64,000 bases of DNA from Stutzerimonas frequens (GTDB taxonomy: Bacteria > Pseudomonadota > Gammaproteobacteria > Pseudomonadales > Pseudomonadaceae): the NCBI RefSeq assembly GCF_024448335.1, contig NZ_JAMOHM010000017.1, positions 1 through 64,000 on the forward strand. Direction: 5' to 3'. The notes under the pieces were generated by a model, which saw only the letters and a list, made by a program, of their open reading frames with translations, made no database searches and had not been told where the DNA came from. A program made the position numbers and the translations under genes. Shown here piece by piece: positions 9,236-19,386 of this stretch. Numbering within the stretch: position 1 is the stretch's first letter; the number at the start of each line of letters is the position of its first letter.

Positions 9236-11035
9236 GTGAGTGACCTGAGTCATATCCGCAATTTCTCCATCATCGCCCACATTGATCACGGCAAGTCCAC
9301 CCTGGCGGACCGGTTCATCCAGATGTGCGGTGGCCTGTCCGAGCGAGAAATGGCCGCTCAGGTGTTGGATTCGATGGATCTCGAGCGTGAGCGTGGTATT
9401 ACCATCAAGGCCCACAGCGTCACGCTGCATTACAAGGCGAATGATGGAAAGACTTACCAGCTGAATTTCATCGACACGCCTGGCCACGTCGACTTCACCT
9501 ATGAAGTCAGCCGTTCGCTCGCTGCGTGTGAGGGCGCTTTGTTGGTGGTCGATGCCGGGCAGGGTGTCGAGGCGCAATCGGTCGCCAACTGCTACACCGC
9601 CATCGAGCAGGGGCTTGAGGTCATGCCGGTCCTGAACAAGATGGACCTGCCCCAGGCCGAGCCTGAGCGCGTCAAGGAAGAGATCGAACACATCATCGGC
9701 ATCGATGCCACCGATGCCGTCCCGTGCAGCGCCAAGAGCGGTATGGGTGTCGAAGACGTGCTCGAGCGTCTGGTTCAGGTCATCCCGCCGCCAACTGGTG
9801 AGATCGAAGCGCCGTTGCAGGCGCTGATCATCGATTCCTGGTTCGATAATTATCTGGGTGTGGTATCGCTGGTTCGGGTACGCCACGGGCGCATCAAGAA
9901 AGGCGACAAGGTACTGGTCAAATCCACCGGCAAAGTCCACCAGGTCGACAGTGTGGGCGTCTTCACGCCTAAGCACACCGCCACAGCAGATCTCAAAGCC
10001 GGTGAAGTGGGCTTCATCATCGCCGGCATCAAGGACATCCATGGTGCGCCGGTGGGCGATACCCTGACGCTTTCAAGCACGCCGGACGTTGAGATGCTGC
10101 CTGGTTTTCAGCGCATCAAGCCGCAGGTGTATGCCGGCCTGTTCCCGGTCAGCTCCGATGATTTCGAGGACTTCCGCGAGGCGCTACAGAAGCTCACGCT
10201 CAACGACGCCGCGCTGCAGTACGAGCCGGAGAGCTCCGAGGCACTGGGATTCGGCTTTCGCATCGGCTTCCTCGGCATGCTGCACATGGAGATCATCCAG
10301 GAGCGCCTGGAGCGCGAGTATAACCTGGATCTGATCACCACCGCGCCGACCGTAGTCTACGAGCTGCTACTCAAGAATGGCGACACCATCTATGTCGACA
10401 ATCCTTCGCGTCTGCCGGATCTGTCCTCCATTGAAGACATGCGCGAGCCGATCGTGCAGGCCAACATCCTGGTCCCGCAGGATCATCTGGGCAACGTAAT
10501 CACGCTGTGTATCGAGAAGCGCGGCGTACAGCGCGACATGCAGTTCCTCGGCTCGCAGGTGCAGGTGCGTTACGACCTGCCGATGAGCGAAGTGGTGCTG
10601 GACTTCTTCGATCGCCTGAAGTCGGTCAGTCGAGGTTACGCCTCGCTGGATTACAGCTTCGTGCGCTTTCAGTCAGCCAATCTGGTCAAGCTCGACGTAC
10701 TGATCAATGGCGAGAAGGTCGACGCGCTGGCGCTGATCGTGCATCGCGACAATGCCCACTACAAGGGCCGACAACTGACCGAGAAGATGAAGGAACTGAT
10801 TCCTCGACAGATGTTCGATGTGGCGATCCAGGCGGCCATTGGCGGGCAGATCGTCGCGCGGACCACGGTCAAGGCGCTGCGCAAGAATGTTCTGGCGAAG
10901 TGCTACGGCGGTGACGTAAGCCGTAAGCGCAAGCTGCTGGAGAAGCAGAAGGCCGGCAAGAAGCGCATGAAACAGGTAGGCAGCGTGGAGATTCCGCAAG
11001 AGGCGTTCCTCGCGGTGTTGAAGGTAGATAGCTGA
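9236..11035 (+). CDS. lepA: Elongation factor 4 (LepA)
   Basis: A 599-residue translational GTPase that acts on ribosomes during initiation or back-translocation. G-domain motifs are intact: AHIDHGKS (14-21), the RGITIKA switch I, DTPGH (80-84) and NKMD (134-137). The long C-terminal domain with the LepA-specific [20 protein letters not shown] segment near the end distinguishes it from EF-G. The GTG at 9236 gives the standard N-terminus. It sits directly before lepB (one base between genes), the classic lep operon. Confidence 0.97.
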   Translation: MSDLSHIRNFSIIAHIDHGKSTLADRFIQMCGGLSEREMAAQVLDSMDLERERGITIKAHSVTLHYKANDGKTYQLNFIDTPGHVDFTYEVSRSLAACEGALLVVDAGQGVEAQSVANCYTAIEQGLEVMPVLNKMDLPQAEPERVKEEIEHIIGIDATDAVPCSAKSGMGVEDVLERLVQVIPPPTGEIEAPLQALIIDSWFDNYLGVVSLVRVRHGRIKKGDKVLVKSTGKVHQVDSVGVFTPKHTATADLKAGEVGFIIAGIKDIHGAPVGDTLTLSSTPDVEMLPGFQRIKPQVYAGLFPVSSDDFEDFREALQKLTLNDAALQYEPESSEALGFGFRIGFLGMLHMEIIQERLEREYNLDLITTAPTVVYELLLKNGDTIYVDNPSRLPDLSSIEDMREPIVQANILVPQDHLGNVITLCIEKRGVQRDMQFLGSQVQVRYDLPMSEVVLDFFDRLKSVSRGYASLDYSFVRFQSANLVKLDVLINGEKVDALALIVHRDNAHYKGRQLTEKMKELIPRQMFDVAIQAAIGGQIVARTTVKALRKNVLAKCYGGDVSRKRKLLEKQKAGKKRMKQVGSVEIPQEAFLAVLKVDS

Positions 11036-11036
11036 T

Positions 11037-11891
11037 ATGTCGATCAATTTCCCGCTGTTGCTGGTTATCGCCGTGGCCGTCTGCGGCCTGTTGGCGCTGA
11101 GCGATCTGTTGTTTTTCGCCCCGCGGCGCCGGGCTGCGATCGCTAACTACGAAGGGCGCACCGGGGAAATCGATCCATCGACGCTCGAGGCGCTGAACAA
11201 GGAGCCGCTGCTGATCGAATACGGCAAATCCTTCTTCCCGGTATTGGCCATCGTGCTGGTGCTGCGCTCGTTCCTTGTCGAGCCTTTCCAGATCCCCTCC
11301 GGCTCGATGATCCCTACGCTTGAAGTCGGCGATTTCATTCTGGTGAACAAGTTCGCGTATGGCATCCGCCTGCCGGTGGTGGACACCAAAGTAATCGAGG
11401 TCAGCGATCCGAAGCGCGGCGACGTCATGGTTTTCCGCTATCCGAGTCAACCGAACATCAACTACATCAAGCGGGTCGTCGGTTTGCCGGGCGACACCGT
11501 GCGTTACAGCAGCGATCGTCGGCTGTTCATCAACGATCAGCCGGTGGCGGAGACGCTGATCGGCGAGGAGCCGGGCAGCCTCGGCAGCGCCGTGCTATAT
11601 CGGGAGAAGCTTGGTGAGGTCGAGCACCTGATTCGCAAGGAGATGGGGCGCTATCGGATCGAACCGAGCCGGCAGTGGACCGTTCCTGCTGGCCACTACT
11701 TCATGATGGGCGACAACCGCGACAACTCCAATGACAGCCGCTACTGGCAGGACGAGTCGATTCCGGCCGAGTTGGCCGGCATGGTTCCTGACCGCAACAT
11801 CGTGGGTAAGGCCTTCGCCGTCTGGATGAGCTGGCCGGATCCCAAGCTCAGCAACCTGCCGAATTTCTCCCGCGTGGGCCTGATTCACTGA
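11037..11891 (+). CDS. lepB: Signal peptidase I
   Basis: A 284-residue inner-membrane serine protease that removes signal peptides of Sec and Tat substrates. Two N-terminal membrane segments (about 5-25 and 65-82) precede the catalytic domain. The Ser90 nucleophile is in PSGSMIPTL and the Lys145 general base is in YIKRVVGLPGD. Box E, GDNRDNSNDSRYW, lies near residue 223-236. It is translated right after lepA. Confidence 0.97.
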   Translation: MSINFPLLLVIAVAVCGLLALSDLLFFAPRRRAAIANYEGRTGEIDPSTLEALNKEPLLIEYGKSFFPVLAIVLVLRSFLVEPFQIPSGSMIPTLEVGDFILVNKFAYGIRLPVVDTKVIEVSDPKRGDVMVFRYPSQPNINYIKRVVGLPGDTVRYSSDRRLFINDQPVAETLIGEEPGSLGSAVLYREKLGEVEHLIRKEMGRYRIEPSRQWTVPAGHYFMMGDNRDNSNDSRYWQDESIPAELAGMVPDRNIVGKAFAVWMSWPDPKLSNLPNFSRVGLIH

Positions 11892-11983
11892 AGCTGTGAA
11901 TTACGGCCCCCGCTGAACGAACCGGGCTCGCTATATTTGTCCGGCCCCGATCGGTGGGTATCGTTTACGACGTAGAGGTCGAC

Positions 11984-12361
11984 ATGAGTTTTGCGCGTTC
12001 GCAGAAAGGGCTGTCCATGCTGAGTTGGATCATGGTCCTGGCGGTTGTGGCATTCGTAGCCAGCACCGGGTTCAAGATGTTCCCGCACTATTTCGACTAC
12101 ATGTCCATGGACAAGATCATCCAGTCTGTGGAAACCGACGAAGCGCTTGAGATTCACAGCGTCGGGGAGTTCTATAGTCATGTCAGCAAGGGGATGCAGG
12201 TCAACGGCATCCAGAATATCGATCTGAAGGAAGCGCTGAAGGTCGAGATCCAGAACAATGAATTCAGGGCACACCTGAAGTACGAAAAACGCGAGCCGCT
12301 GATCCGCAATCTCGATCTGGTGGCGAACTTCGACAAAGAATATCGCCTAAGGATGCCGTGA
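11984..12361 (+). CDS. DUF4845 membrane protein
   Basis: A 125-residue protein with an N-terminal basic stretch and one membrane helix (about residues 12-33), then a soluble domain with the [20 protein letters not shown] segment typical of DUF4845. This family is regularly found between lepB and rnc in pseudomonads. The ATG at 11984 follows AGAGGTCGAC. Its stop overlaps the rnc start codon. Function is unknown. Confidence 0.85.
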   Translation: MSFARSQKGLSMLSWIMVLAVVAFVASTGFKMFPHYFDYMSMDKIIQSVETDEALEIHSVGEFYSHVSKGMQVNGIQNIDLKEALKVEIQNNEFRAHLKYEKREPLIRNLDLVANFDKEYRLRMP

Positions 12362-13047
12362 GCACTTCGTTAGCCCGCCTCGAGCGCAAGCTCGGCTATC
12401 AATTCAAGGACCAGGAGCTGATGCTCCTGGCCCTTACCCATCGCAGCTATGCCGGACGCAACAACGAGCGTCTGGAGTTTCTCGGCGACGCCATCCTCAA
12501 CTTCGTTGCTGGCGAGGCGCTGTTCAACCATTTTCCGCAGGCCCGTGAAGGCCAGCTGTCGCGCCTGCGGGCCCGGCTGGTCAAGGGCGAGACGCTTGCC
12601 GTGCTGGCGCGCGGCTTCGAGCTTGGTGACCATCTGCGCCTCGGCTCCGGCGAACTCAAGAGTGGTGGCTACCGCCGTGAATCGATTCTCGCCGATACCC
12701 TCGAGGCGCTGATCGGCGCCATCTATCTCGATGCTGGCATGGACGTCGCTCGTGAGCGGGTCATCGCCTGGCTGGCCAACGAGCTTCAGGGCCTGACCCT
12801 GGTGGATACCAATAAGGATCCCAAAACCCGCCTGCAGGAGTTTCTGCAATCGCGTGCCTGTGAGCTGCCGCGCTACGAAGTTGTGGATATTCAGGGCGAG
12901 CCGCATTGCCGCACCTTCTTCGTCGAATGCCAGGTGGCCCTGCTCAACGACAAAACTCATGGGCAGGGCGCCAGTCGCCGCATTGCCGAACAGGTTGCCG
13001 CGGCAGCCGCATTGATCGCCCTGGGCGTGGAGAACGGACATGACTGA
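12358..13047 (+). CDS. rnc: Ribonuclease III
   Basis: A 229-residue double-strand-specific endoribonuclease that processes rRNA and structured mRNAs. The catalytic signature [10 protein letters not shown] lies at residues 37-46, with the second acidic site in the [13 protein letters not shown] region (about 115-128). A dsRNA-binding domain follows from about 155 ([11 protein letters not shown] to the [18 protein letters not shown] end). It starts at a GTG overlapping the DUF4845 stop and overlaps era by eight bases. Confidence 0.97.
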   Translation: MSTSLARLERKLGYQFKDQELMLLALTHRSYAGRNNERLEFLGDAILNFVAGEALFNHFPQAREGQLSRLRARLVKGETLAVLARGFELGDHLRLGSGELKSGGYRRESILADTLEALIGAIYLDAGMDVARERVIAWLANELQGLTLVDTNKDPKTRLQEFLQSRACELPRYEVVDIQGEPHCRTFFVECQVALLNDKTHGQGASRRIAEQVAAAAALIALGVENGHD

Positions 13048-13951
13048 CGAGCAGCAACAATCCGAAGACGTCAGCCGTTGCGGTTATGTCGCGATCGTCG
13101 GCCGGCCGAACGTCGGCAAATCCACCTTGCTCAACCACATCCTCGGCCAGAAGCTGGCGATTACCTCGCGCAAGCCGCAGACGACGCGGCACAACATGCT
13201 TGGCATCAAGACCGAAGGCAACGTTCAGGCTGTCTATGTGGACACGCCCGGTCTGCACAAGAATGGCGAGACGGCGCTCAATCGCTATATGAACCGCACC
13301 GCGGCCTCGGCACTGAAGGACGTCGATGTGGTGATCTTCGTGGTCGACCGCACTCGCTGGACCGATGAAGACCAGGCCGTGCTCGAGCGCGTGCAATACG
13401 TCACTGGGCCGCTGATCGTCGCCGTCAACAAGACCGACCGCATCGAGGACAAGGCCGAGCTGCTACCGCACCTGCGCTGGCTGGCCGAGCAGCTGCCGAA
13501 TGCCGAGATCGTGCCGATCTCCGCGCAGCACGGGCAGAATCTTGAAACCCTGGAACAGCTGGTGGCCGAGCGCCTGCCCGAGGGCGAGCACTTCTTCCCG
13601 GAAGATCAGATCACCGACCGCAGCAGCCGCTTTCTCGCCGCCGAGCTGGTGCGCGAGAAGATCATGCGTCAGCTTGGCGCCGAGGTGCCGTACCAGATCA
13701 CCGTCGAGATCGAGGACTTCAAGCAGGAAGGCCACGTGCTGCACATCCACGCGCTGATTCTGGTCGAGCGCGACGGGCAGAAGAAGATCATCATCGGCGA
13801 CAAGGGCGAGCGCATCAAACGCATCGGCCAGGAAGCGCGCAAGGACATGGAGGTCCTCTTCGACTCCAAGGTCATGCTCAACCTGTGGGTCAAGGTGAAG
13901 GGCGGCTGGTCCGACGACGAGCGCGCACTGCATTCGCTGGGCTATCAGTAA
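13040..13951 (+). CDS. era: GTPase Era
   Basis: A 303-residue Ras-like GTPase that binds 16S rRNA and promotes 30S assembly. P-loop GRPNVGKST is at residues 21-29, followed by the [12 protein letters not shown] switch region, DTPGLH and NKTDR. A type II KH domain lies in the C-terminal third, with [21 protein letters not shown]. It is co-translated with rnc, the conserved rnc-era-recO order. Confidence 0.97.
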   Translation: MTDEQQQSEDVSRCGYVAIVGRPNVGKSTLLNHILGQKLAITSRKPQTTRHNMLGIKTEGNVQAVYVDTPGLHKNGETALNRYMNRTAASALKDVDVVIFVVDRTRWTDEDQAVLERVQYVTGPLIVAVNKTDRIEDKAELLPHLRWLAEQLPNAEIVPISAQHGQNLETLEQLVAERLPEGEHFFPEDQITDRSSRFLAAELVREKIMRQLGAEVPYQITVEIEDFKQEGHVLHIHALILVERDGQKKIIIGDKGERIKRIGQEARKDMEVLFDSKVMLNLWVKVKGGWSDDERALHSLGYQ

Positions 13952-13970
13952 CACCCTCTTCGCACTCACC

Positions 13971-13987
13971 CGTGCGCATTGCGCACG
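13971..13987. repeat. Perfect hairpin just before recO
   Basis: CGTGCGC and GCGCACG flank an ATT loop, a perfect 7-bp stem ending 13 bases before the recO start codon. There is no T-tract, so it is not a normal terminator. It could affect recO translation or be incidental. Confidence 0.5.
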
Positions 13988-13999
13988 CCTTGGGCCGCC

Positions 14000-14689
14000 A
14001 TGCACCAGCCTGCATTTGTTCTGCACAGCCGTCCGTACAAGGAAAGCAGCGCGCTGGTCGACCTGTTCACTCCGCAGGGGCGGCTGCGCGCCGTCATGCG
14101 TGCCGCGCGGGGCAAGGCCGGCAGCCTGATCCGCCCGTTCGTATCGCTGGAAGTCGAACTGCGCGGCAAGTCCGAACTGAAGACCGTTGCCCGCCTGGAA
14201 AGCGCCGGCCCTGCGCACTGGCTCGATGGCCAGGCGCTGTTCAGCGGTATGTACCTCAACGAGCTGCTGATTCGCCTGCTGCCTGCCGAAGACGCGCACC
14301 CCGCGTTGTTCGATCATTACGTCGCGACACTGCCGGCGCTGGCCGAGCATCGGCCGCTGGAACCGTTGCTGCGGGCCTTCGAATGGCGACTGCTCGACGA
14401 ACTGGGCTATGGTTTCGCCCTCGACATCGATATCGCCGGTCAGCCTATCGATGCGCAGAGGCTGTATCGGCTGGTGCCGGACGCCGGCCTGGAGCCGGTT
14501 GTGGGGTTCCAGCCTGGGCTGTTCAACGGCGCGGAACTCTTGGCCATGGCCGAGGCCGATTGGCAGGTGCCGGGCGCGCTCGCTGCCGCCAAACGGCTGA
14601 TGCGCCAGGCTCTGGCACCGCATCTGGGCGGCCGACCGCTAGTCAGCCGCGAATTGTTCATGAACCTGAAGGAGGCCCCGCGTGACTGA
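14000..14689 (+). CDS. recO: DNA repair protein RecO
   Basis: A 229-residue RecO protein, which with RecR loads RecA on gapped DNA. The N-terminal OB fold starts [22 protein letters not shown] and includes [12 protein letters not shown]. The C-terminal helical domain has [12 protein letters not shown]. The Cys4 zinc cluster present in some RecO proteins is absent, as in other gammaproteobacteria. The ATG at 14000 gives the family N-terminus; an in-frame TTG at 13979 sits in a hairpin. No clear Shine-Dalgarno precedes it. It overlaps pdxJ by eight bases. Confidence 0.93.
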   Translation: MHQPAFVLHSRPYKESSALVDLFTPQGRLRAVMRAARGKAGSLIRPFVSLEVELRGKSELKTVARLESAGPAHWLDGQALFSGMYLNELLIRLLPAEDAHPALFDHYVATLPALAEHRPLEPLLRAFEWRLLDELGYGFALDIDIAGQPIDAQRLYRLVPDAGLEPVVGFQPGLFNGAELLAMAEADWQVPGALAAAKRLMRQALAPHLGGRPLVSRELFMNLKEAPRD

Positions 14690-15428
14690 AGCCAATCGAA
14701 TTCTGCTCGGCGTCAACGTCGACCACGTCGCCACCCTGCGCCAGGCCCGCGGCACCCGCTATCCGGACCCGGTCAAGGCCGCGCTGGACGCCGAAGAGGC
14801 AGGCGCGGACGGCATTACCGTGCACCTGCGCGAGGATCGTCGGCATATCCAGGAACGCGATGTGCTGATGATGAAGGACGCGTTGCAGACGAGGATGAAC
14901 TTCGAGATGGGGGTCACCGAGGCGATGCTCGCATTCGCCGAGCAGCTGCGTCCGGAGCACGTGTGCCTAGTCCCGGAAACGCGTCAGGAGCTGACTACCG
15001 AGGGCGGGCTGGACGTGCTCGGGCAGGAAGCGCGCATTCGCGAGGCCGTTGAACGCCTACGTGGCTGTGGCGCGGAGGTCTCGCTGTTCATCGATGCCGA
15101 GCCGCGGCAGATCGAGGCGGCCGCTCGTGTCGGCGCACCGGCTATCGAATTGCATACCGGCCGTTATGCCGATGCTCACAGCGTTGCCGAGCGGGCCTGC
15201 GAGCTCGCGCGCATTCGCGACGGTGTCGAGGCCGGCCTGAGTCATGGACTCATCGTCAACGCCGGCCATGGCCTGCATTACCACAACGCCGAAGCCATCG
15301 CCGCCATTCGTGGCGTCAACGAGCTGAATATCGGCCACGCCATCGTCGCCCATGCGCTGTTCGTCGGCTTCAAGCAGGCGGTCAAGGAAATGAAGCATCT
15401 GATCCTCAGCGCCGCAGCGCGAGGGTGA
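14682..15428 (+). CDS. pdxJ: Pyridoxine 5'-phosphate synthase
   Basis: A 248-residue TIM-barrel enzyme that condenses 1-deoxy-D-xylulose 5-phosphate with 3-amino-2-oxopropyl phosphate to pyridoxine 5'-phosphate, the last ring-forming step of vitamin B6 synthesis. The N-terminus [22 protein letters not shown] and the [17 protein letters not shown] and [10 protein letters not shown] blocks are diagnostic. It starts at a GTG within recO behind AAGGAGG, as in many proteobacteria. Confidence 0.97.
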   Translation: MTEANRILLGVNVDHVATLRQARGTRYPDPVKAALDAEEAGADGITVHLREDRRHIQERDVLMMKDALQTRMNFEMGVTEAMLAFAEQLRPEHVCLVPETRQELTTEGGLDVLGQEARIREAVERLRGCGAEVSLFIDAEPRQIEAAARVGAPAIELHTGRYADAHSVAERACELARIRDGVEAGLSHGLIVNAGHGLHYHNAEAIAAIRGVNELNIGHAIVAHALFVGFKQAVKEMKHLILSAAARG

Positions 15429-15433
15429 GACAA

Positions 15434-15476
15434 GCCGTCCTGCGGAGGGCGCATTTGCGGTCTTCCGCAGGACGGC
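15434..15476. terminator. 13-bp inverted repeat between pdxJ and DUF2905 gene
   Basis: GCCGTCCTGCGGA pairs with TCCGCAGGACGGC across a 17-base loop in the 54-base gap between two convergent genes. No T-run follows on either strand, so it may be a structural barrier or weak bidirectional terminator. Confidence 0.5.
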
Positions 15477-15481
15477 GCTGC

Positions 15482-15688
15482 TCAGCGGCGGAACAGGTTG
15501 ATCAGTACGGTCAGGACCACGCTGAGGATCACCATCGAGGTGACCGGGATGAACACCCGGCTGCGTTCGGACTCGATGCGGATGTCGCCGGGCAATCGAC
15601 CGAACCAGCTCAGCAGCCAGGGGAAATAGTGCCAGGCGATGCCGAGCAGTAGCAGGGCAGCGCCCGCCACGATCATCCAGCGTGCCAT
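15482..15688 (-). CDS. DUF2905 family small membrane protein
   Basis: A 68-residue protein with two predicted membrane helices (about 4-26 and 46-65) joined by a short hydrophilic turn, FGRLPGDIRIESERSRVFIP. The G-R-L-P-G-D-I-R motif is the hallmark of DUF2905. It overlaps the LysR gene end by 16 bases, so the two are co-transcribed. Function is unknown. Confidence 0.85.
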   Translation of the reverse strand: MARWMIVAGAALLLLGIAWHYFPWLLSWFGRLPGDIRIESERSRVFIPVTSMVILSVVLTVLINLFRR

Positions 15689-16626
15689 TTCATCTCCTCG
15701 TTTCGCTCCAATCGCGTGGCCGGTCGTGTGCGGTATTCGACAAAGGCGGCGATCACCTGTGCGGCCAACACCTCAACGGCTTCGCTTCGATTGCTGCCGC
15801 GTAGCAGCTTGATCTGATACTCGCCCAGTTGTGGCAACCCATACTGCCCATCCAGACGCTGCAGGGGCGGGCGAATCAGGCTTGATGGATAGGGCGCGAT
15901 GGCGAGATCGGCAATCATCGCGGCCTCCTGTCCCGAAGTCTGTTCGCTGGAGTAGGCCACTCGATAGCTGCGGCCGACGCGGTCGAGGGCATCCAGCGCC
16001 TGTCGTCGCCAGGCGCAATCGGGGCTGGCCAGCGCCAGCGGCAGCGGCGCGCGCAGCGCGGCGACCCCACCACTGCGACCCGCCCAGACCAGCGGTTCGC
16101 TATGGATCGGCTCGCCCCGCGAGTCGTCCTGGCCGAGGTTGCCAACGGTGACTAGGGCGAGGTCCAGTTCGCCTGCGTCGATGCGCTCGATCATATCGAT
16201 GCTGCGCGCGACCGACACATCTACTTCGACTCCGGGATGACTGCGGGCGAACAACGCCAGCAGACCGGGCAGGATGCGCGTTCCGACATCCGCCGGCGTT
16301 CCGAAGCGCACGCGCCCCTGCAGCGCTGGCCGGAGGAAGTGCGCGATGGCCTCCTCGTTGAGCTTGAGCAGGCGCCGGGCATAGCCGAGCAGTGTCTCGC
16401 CGGCCGGTGTCAGGCGCACCTGCCGTGCTTCGCGGACGAACAGGGAGCGCCCGAGGGTCTCTTCCAGCCGCTTGATCTGCATGCTGACAGCCGAGGTGCT
16501 GCGATAGATCTGCCCAGCGGCACGGGTGAAGCTGCCGCTTTCGGCAATGGCGACAAAGGTGCGCAGGACATCGCTTTCCAGCAGGGGCGTCGAAGGGGTA
16601 GTGGATTGCTCAAGTGGCTCGGGCAT
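15673..16626 (-). CDS. LysR-family transcriptional regulator
   Basis: A 317-residue regulator. The N-terminal winged helix-turn-helix (about residues 18-77) includes FVAIAESGSFTRAAGQIYRS, SAVSMQIKRLEETLG and LFVREARQVRLTPAGE. The effector domain follows with the VRFGTPADVGTRILPGLLALF start of an LrhA/HexA-type periplasmic-binding fold. It is transcribed away from the DUF1127 gene across a 132-base gap, so that gene is a candidate target. The effector is not evident. Confidence 0.9.
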   Translation of the reverse strand: MPEPLEQSTTPSTPLLESDVLRTFVAIAESGSFTRAAGQIYRSTSAVSMQIKRLEETLGRSLFVREARQVRLTPAGETLLGYARRLLKLNEEAIAHFLRPALQGRVRFGTPADVGTRILPGLLALFARSHPGVEVDVSVARSIDMIERIDAGELDLALVTVGNLGQDDSRGEPIHSEPLVWAGRSGGVAALRAPLPLALASPDCAWRRQALDALDRVGRSYRVAYSSEQTSGQEAAMIADLAIAPYPSSLIRPPLQRLDGQYGLPQLGEYQIKLLRGSNRSEAVEVLAAQVIAAFVEYRTRPATRLERNEEMKWHAG

Positions 16627-16758
16627 AGGAAGGCTTCAGTTTTTCTGAACACAGGCTTTCATATTAGTCGTTTGTTTGAACGACCGAGGCCCGCTCATCC
16701 TGTAGGCAACCGGTGGCGCCACAAGCCCGTGGCCACCGAGAGCGAAGCGGAGGTGAGC

Positions 16759-17046
16759 ATGTCTGGTGAACGACGCGATACCCATGTACGGCAACAATCC
16801 GAGCCGCAGCTACCGGACTTCTACCTGCCGGCCATGTGGCCGCTGGATCTGCAGCGCAGCCTGTATGACTGGTTTCGCGCCTGGCGGCAGCGACGCCTGT
16901 ATCGGCAATTGTTGAAGCTGGATGATCGGCAGCTGGCGTCGCGCGATCTGGATCGGCGCCGGCTCAGGGAAATGGCTAATACGCCGTTGCGTCAGTTGGT
17001 AGCGCAGCGGCGCAAGCACCGCCGCGCTGCGCGCGCCGCTCGTTGA
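16759..17046 (+). CDS. DUF1127 (YjiS-like) domain small basic protein
   Basis: A 95-residue, strongly basic protein. Residues about 30-75 (LYDWFRAWRQRRLYRQLLKL, DDRQLASRDLDRRRLREM) fit the DUF1127/YjiS-like pattern of a Trp-rich helix, R-x-L-x-x-L-D-D and a following arginine-rich helix. The tail is an Arg/His/Ala-rich stretch that could contact nucleic acid. The ATG at 16759 follows GCGGAGGTGAGC; a much longer in-frame ORF from 16237 overlaps the LysR gene and is rejected. It is divergent from the LysR regulator. Some DUF1127 proteins act in RNA or phosphate metabolism; the role here is not known. Confidence 0.75.
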   Translation: MSGERRDTHVRQQSEPQLPDFYLPAMWPLDLQRSLYDWFRAWRQRRLYRQLLKLDDRQLASRDLDRRRLREMANTPLRQLVAQRRKHRRAARAAR

Positions 17047-17061
17047 GCGGCAGACAGGCCT

Positions 17062-18024
17062 TCAGGGCTTGCGGGCGAGGAGTACGGCGCGCATGGGGGC
17101 CGGCAGGCCTTCGACCGTTTTGCCGTGGTCTTGCGGGTCGAGGAAGTCGGGCAACGACTGGTAGCGCATCCACTCGGTGCTGCGCTGTTCCGCGATGCTG
17201 GTCACGCTGACATCCACGCAGCGCACGTCGACAAAGCCGGCGCGGCGCAACCAGCATTCCAGCGCCTTCACCGAGGGCAGGAACCAGACGTTGCGCATCT
17301 GTGCATAGCGATCCTCCGGTACCAGGGCGGTGTTCTCGTCGCCCTCGACCACCAGTGTTTCCAGCACCAGCTCGCCGCCGCGTACCAGGCAGTCCTTGAG
17401 GTCGAGTAGATGGTCGATCGGCGAGCGGCGATGGTAGAGCACGCCCATGGAAAACACCGTTTCGAAGCCTTCGAGCCTGGCCGGCAGTTCTTCCAGGGCG
17501 AACGGCAGATGCCAGACCGGCAGCTCCTGCAGGTAGCGCTTCATCGCATGGAATTGGCAGAAGAACAGCCAGTTCGGGTCGACCCCGACCACGCTGTCGG
17601 CGCCGGCACCGAGCATGCGCCACATGTAGTAGCCGTTGCCGCAACCGACGTCGAGGATGCGTTTGCCAGCCAGATTCAGGTGCGGCGCAACCCGGTCCCA
17701 CTTCCAGTCCGAGCGCCACTCGGTATCGACATGCACACCGAACACGTCGAACGGCCCCTTGCGCCATGGCGAGAGTCCCATCAGCGCATCGTGGGTGGCC
17801 TGGCGCGTGGCGTCGTCACAGGTCGCGTCGAGGCGGAAGCTGTCACGCAGTTCGACCTGCACGGGCGCCAGAGCAGGCAGTGCATCGACGGCACGCCGCC
17901 AGCGCGGCAGATCGCCGTGACTGATCGCGAGTTTGGCATCCAGCTGCTGCTGAACGCCGTTGGCCCAGGCGGCCAGCGGGGTGCCGGCCAGGCGCCAGGC
18001 GAGGGGAGTCAGGTCGAGATTCAT
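17062..18024 (-). CDS. cmoB: tRNA U34 carboxymethyltransferase
   Basis: A 320-residue SAM-fold enzyme that transfers a carboxymethyl group from carboxy-SAM to 5-hydroxyuridine at the wobble position of several tRNAs, giving cmo5U. The motif [21 protein letters not shown], followed by [12 protein letters not shown] and [16 protein letters not shown], is characteristic of CmoB. The start at 18024 overlaps the cmoA stop in ATGA; an in-frame start at 18057 lies inside cmoA. Confidence 0.96.
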   Translation of the reverse strand: MNLDLTPLAWRLAGTPLAAWANGVQQQLDAKLAISHGDLPRWRRAVDALPALAPVQVELRDSFRLDATCDDATRQATHDALMGLSPWRKGPFDVFGVHVDTEWRSDWKWDRVAPHLNLAGKRILDVGCGNGYYMWRMLGAGADSVVGVDPNWLFFCQFHAMKRYLQELPVWHLPFALEELPARLEGFETVFSMGVLYHRRSPIDHLLDLKDCLVRGGELVLETLVVEGDENTALVPEDRYAQMRNVWFLPSVKALECWLRRAGFVDVRCVDVSVTSIAEQRSTEWMRYQSLPDFLDPQDHGKTVEGLPAPMRAVLLARKP

Positions 18025-18764
18025 GGCAGGGCGATCAGCGAGGCGAAATTCAGGCACTGGAACCAGGGCACGACCTTGGAAAAGCCGGCATCTAGTAGCC
18101 GTTGGCGATGGGTTTCCAGGCTGTCGGGCTTCATCACGTTTTCGATGGCGCTGCGTTTCTGGGCGATTTCCAGTTCGCTGTAGCCATTGGCGCGCTTGAA
18201 GGCGATGTGCAGGTCGGTCAGCAACTGTTGCTCGTCTTCATCTTCGAAGCGCAACTTTTCCGACAGGATCAGCGCGCCACCGGGCACCAGTGCCTGGCGA
18301 ATGCGGCTGAGCAGCGCCGGGCGCTGTTCCGGTGCGATGAACTGCAGGGTAAAGTTCAGCGCCACCAGCGAGCTGGGCTGGAACTGCAGAGCCAGGATGT
18401 CGGCTTCGATGACCTCGACCGGCAACAGCTCCTGGAACATCGAGTCCTGTGCGTGGAGGTATTCGCGGCAGCGCTCGACCATTGCCGCGGAGTTGTCCAC
18501 GGCGACGACCTGGCAGTTGTCGGCGGTCACGTGGCGTCGCAACGCCTGGGTCACCGCCCCCAGCGAGCAGCCGAGGTCGTACAGGCGGGTATTGGGCTGG
18601 GCGAACTGCGCGGCGATCACGCCGATGTTCTCGACGATGGTCGGGTAACCGGGCACAGAGCGCTTGATCATGTCGGGAAACACCCGCACCACGTCCTCGT
18701 TGAAGACGAAGTCCTGAATGCGGGGCAGGGGCTGGGCGAACAGACGGTCGGGATCGTGACTCAC
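18021..18764 (-). CDS. cmoA: Carboxy-S-adenosyl-L-methionine synthase
   Basis: A 247-residue SAM-dependent enzyme that uses prephenate to make carboxy-SAM for CmoB. The GTG at 18764 gives the family N-terminus [20 protein letters not shown] and the exact E. coli length. [19 protein letters not shown] is motif I. The alternative long ORF up to 18968 overlaps the icp gene and is rejected. cmoA and cmoB overlap by four bases and form an operon. Confidence 0.95.
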   Translation of the reverse strand: MSHDPDRLFAQPLPRIQDFVFNEDVVRVFPDMIKRSVPGYPTIVENIGVIAAQFAQPNTRLYDLGCSLGAVTQALRRHVTADNCQVVAVDNSAAMVERCREYLHAQDSMFQELLPVEVIEADILALQFQPSSLVALNFTLQFIAPEQRPALLSRIRQALVPGGALILSEKLRFEDEDEQQLLTDLHIAFKRANGYSELEIAQKRSAIENVMKPDSLETHRQRLLDAGFSKVVPWFQCLNFASLIALP

Positions 18765-18837
18765 GGTGTCGGGTGGCGTGTGTGAAAACGGGGCGGCATT
18801 GTAGCCGAAACCATGCTCGCCGCGGGCTCCGCCCGAC

Positions 18838-19239
18838 TCAGCGTACCTCGATCCGGCAATCGAACATGCCCGCTGGCTCGGCGTCGGCCTCCCACGGACG
18901 TTGATAAGTGAGGTACAGCCGGCCGCTGCCGGACTCCTGTGCCTCGAAGCGCCAGGTCGACAGGCCATCCCCGCCGATCATGTCGGCCTTCGGATTGCTG
19001 AATACCTCGGGGCCGAGGCTGCGCAATTGCTCCGCGGCGGCTTCGTGCAGAATCCAGCGATAGCCGGTGGTCGGGTTGCTCGGCAGACTGATGATGAGTT
19101 GCTGGCCGCTCTGCAGTGTTTGCGGACAGCGGCTGTCGTCGCTGAGCACGACGCTGGAGGGCGTCTTGTCGTTGCTTGCGCAGGCAGCGAGCAGGGCGAA
19201 GCTGGCGGGCAGCAACAGACGAGGGATGTCGAAAGACAT
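18838..19239 (-). CDS. icp: Chagasin-type inhibitor of cysteine peptidases (I42), lipoprotein
   Basis: A 133-residue protein with a lipoprotein signal (FALLAAC, lipid-anchored Cys20) and a chagasin/I42 fold. The inhibitory loop NPTTGYRW is at residues 55-62, and further loops include GGDGLSTW and YQRPWE, matching the three-loop wedge that enters papain-like active sites. The equivalent position in P. aeruginosa is occupied by icp, next to the Lon-type gene. The start ATG at 19239 has only a weak ribosome site; a GTG at 19248 is an alternative. Confidence 0.88.
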   Translation of the reverse strand: MSFDIPRLLLPASFALLAACASNDKTPSSVVLSDDSRCPQTLQSGQQLIISLPSNPTTGYRWILHEAAAEQLRSLGPEVFSNPKADMIGGDGLSTWRFEAQESGSGRLYLTYQRPWEADAEPAGMFDCRIEVR

Positions 19240-19386
19240 GATCGGCACCGGTCGGAAATGAGTTGGGAAGGATAGCCCAAAAGAGCTCGGTTGCAGGCGC
19301 GCACTCGGTCTGCATCGGCCCCGAAGGGTAGAAGCGCAGCGCGACCTCCTCCCCTCGGCTACAGCTGTTCTGCATCCTGTCCCGCG

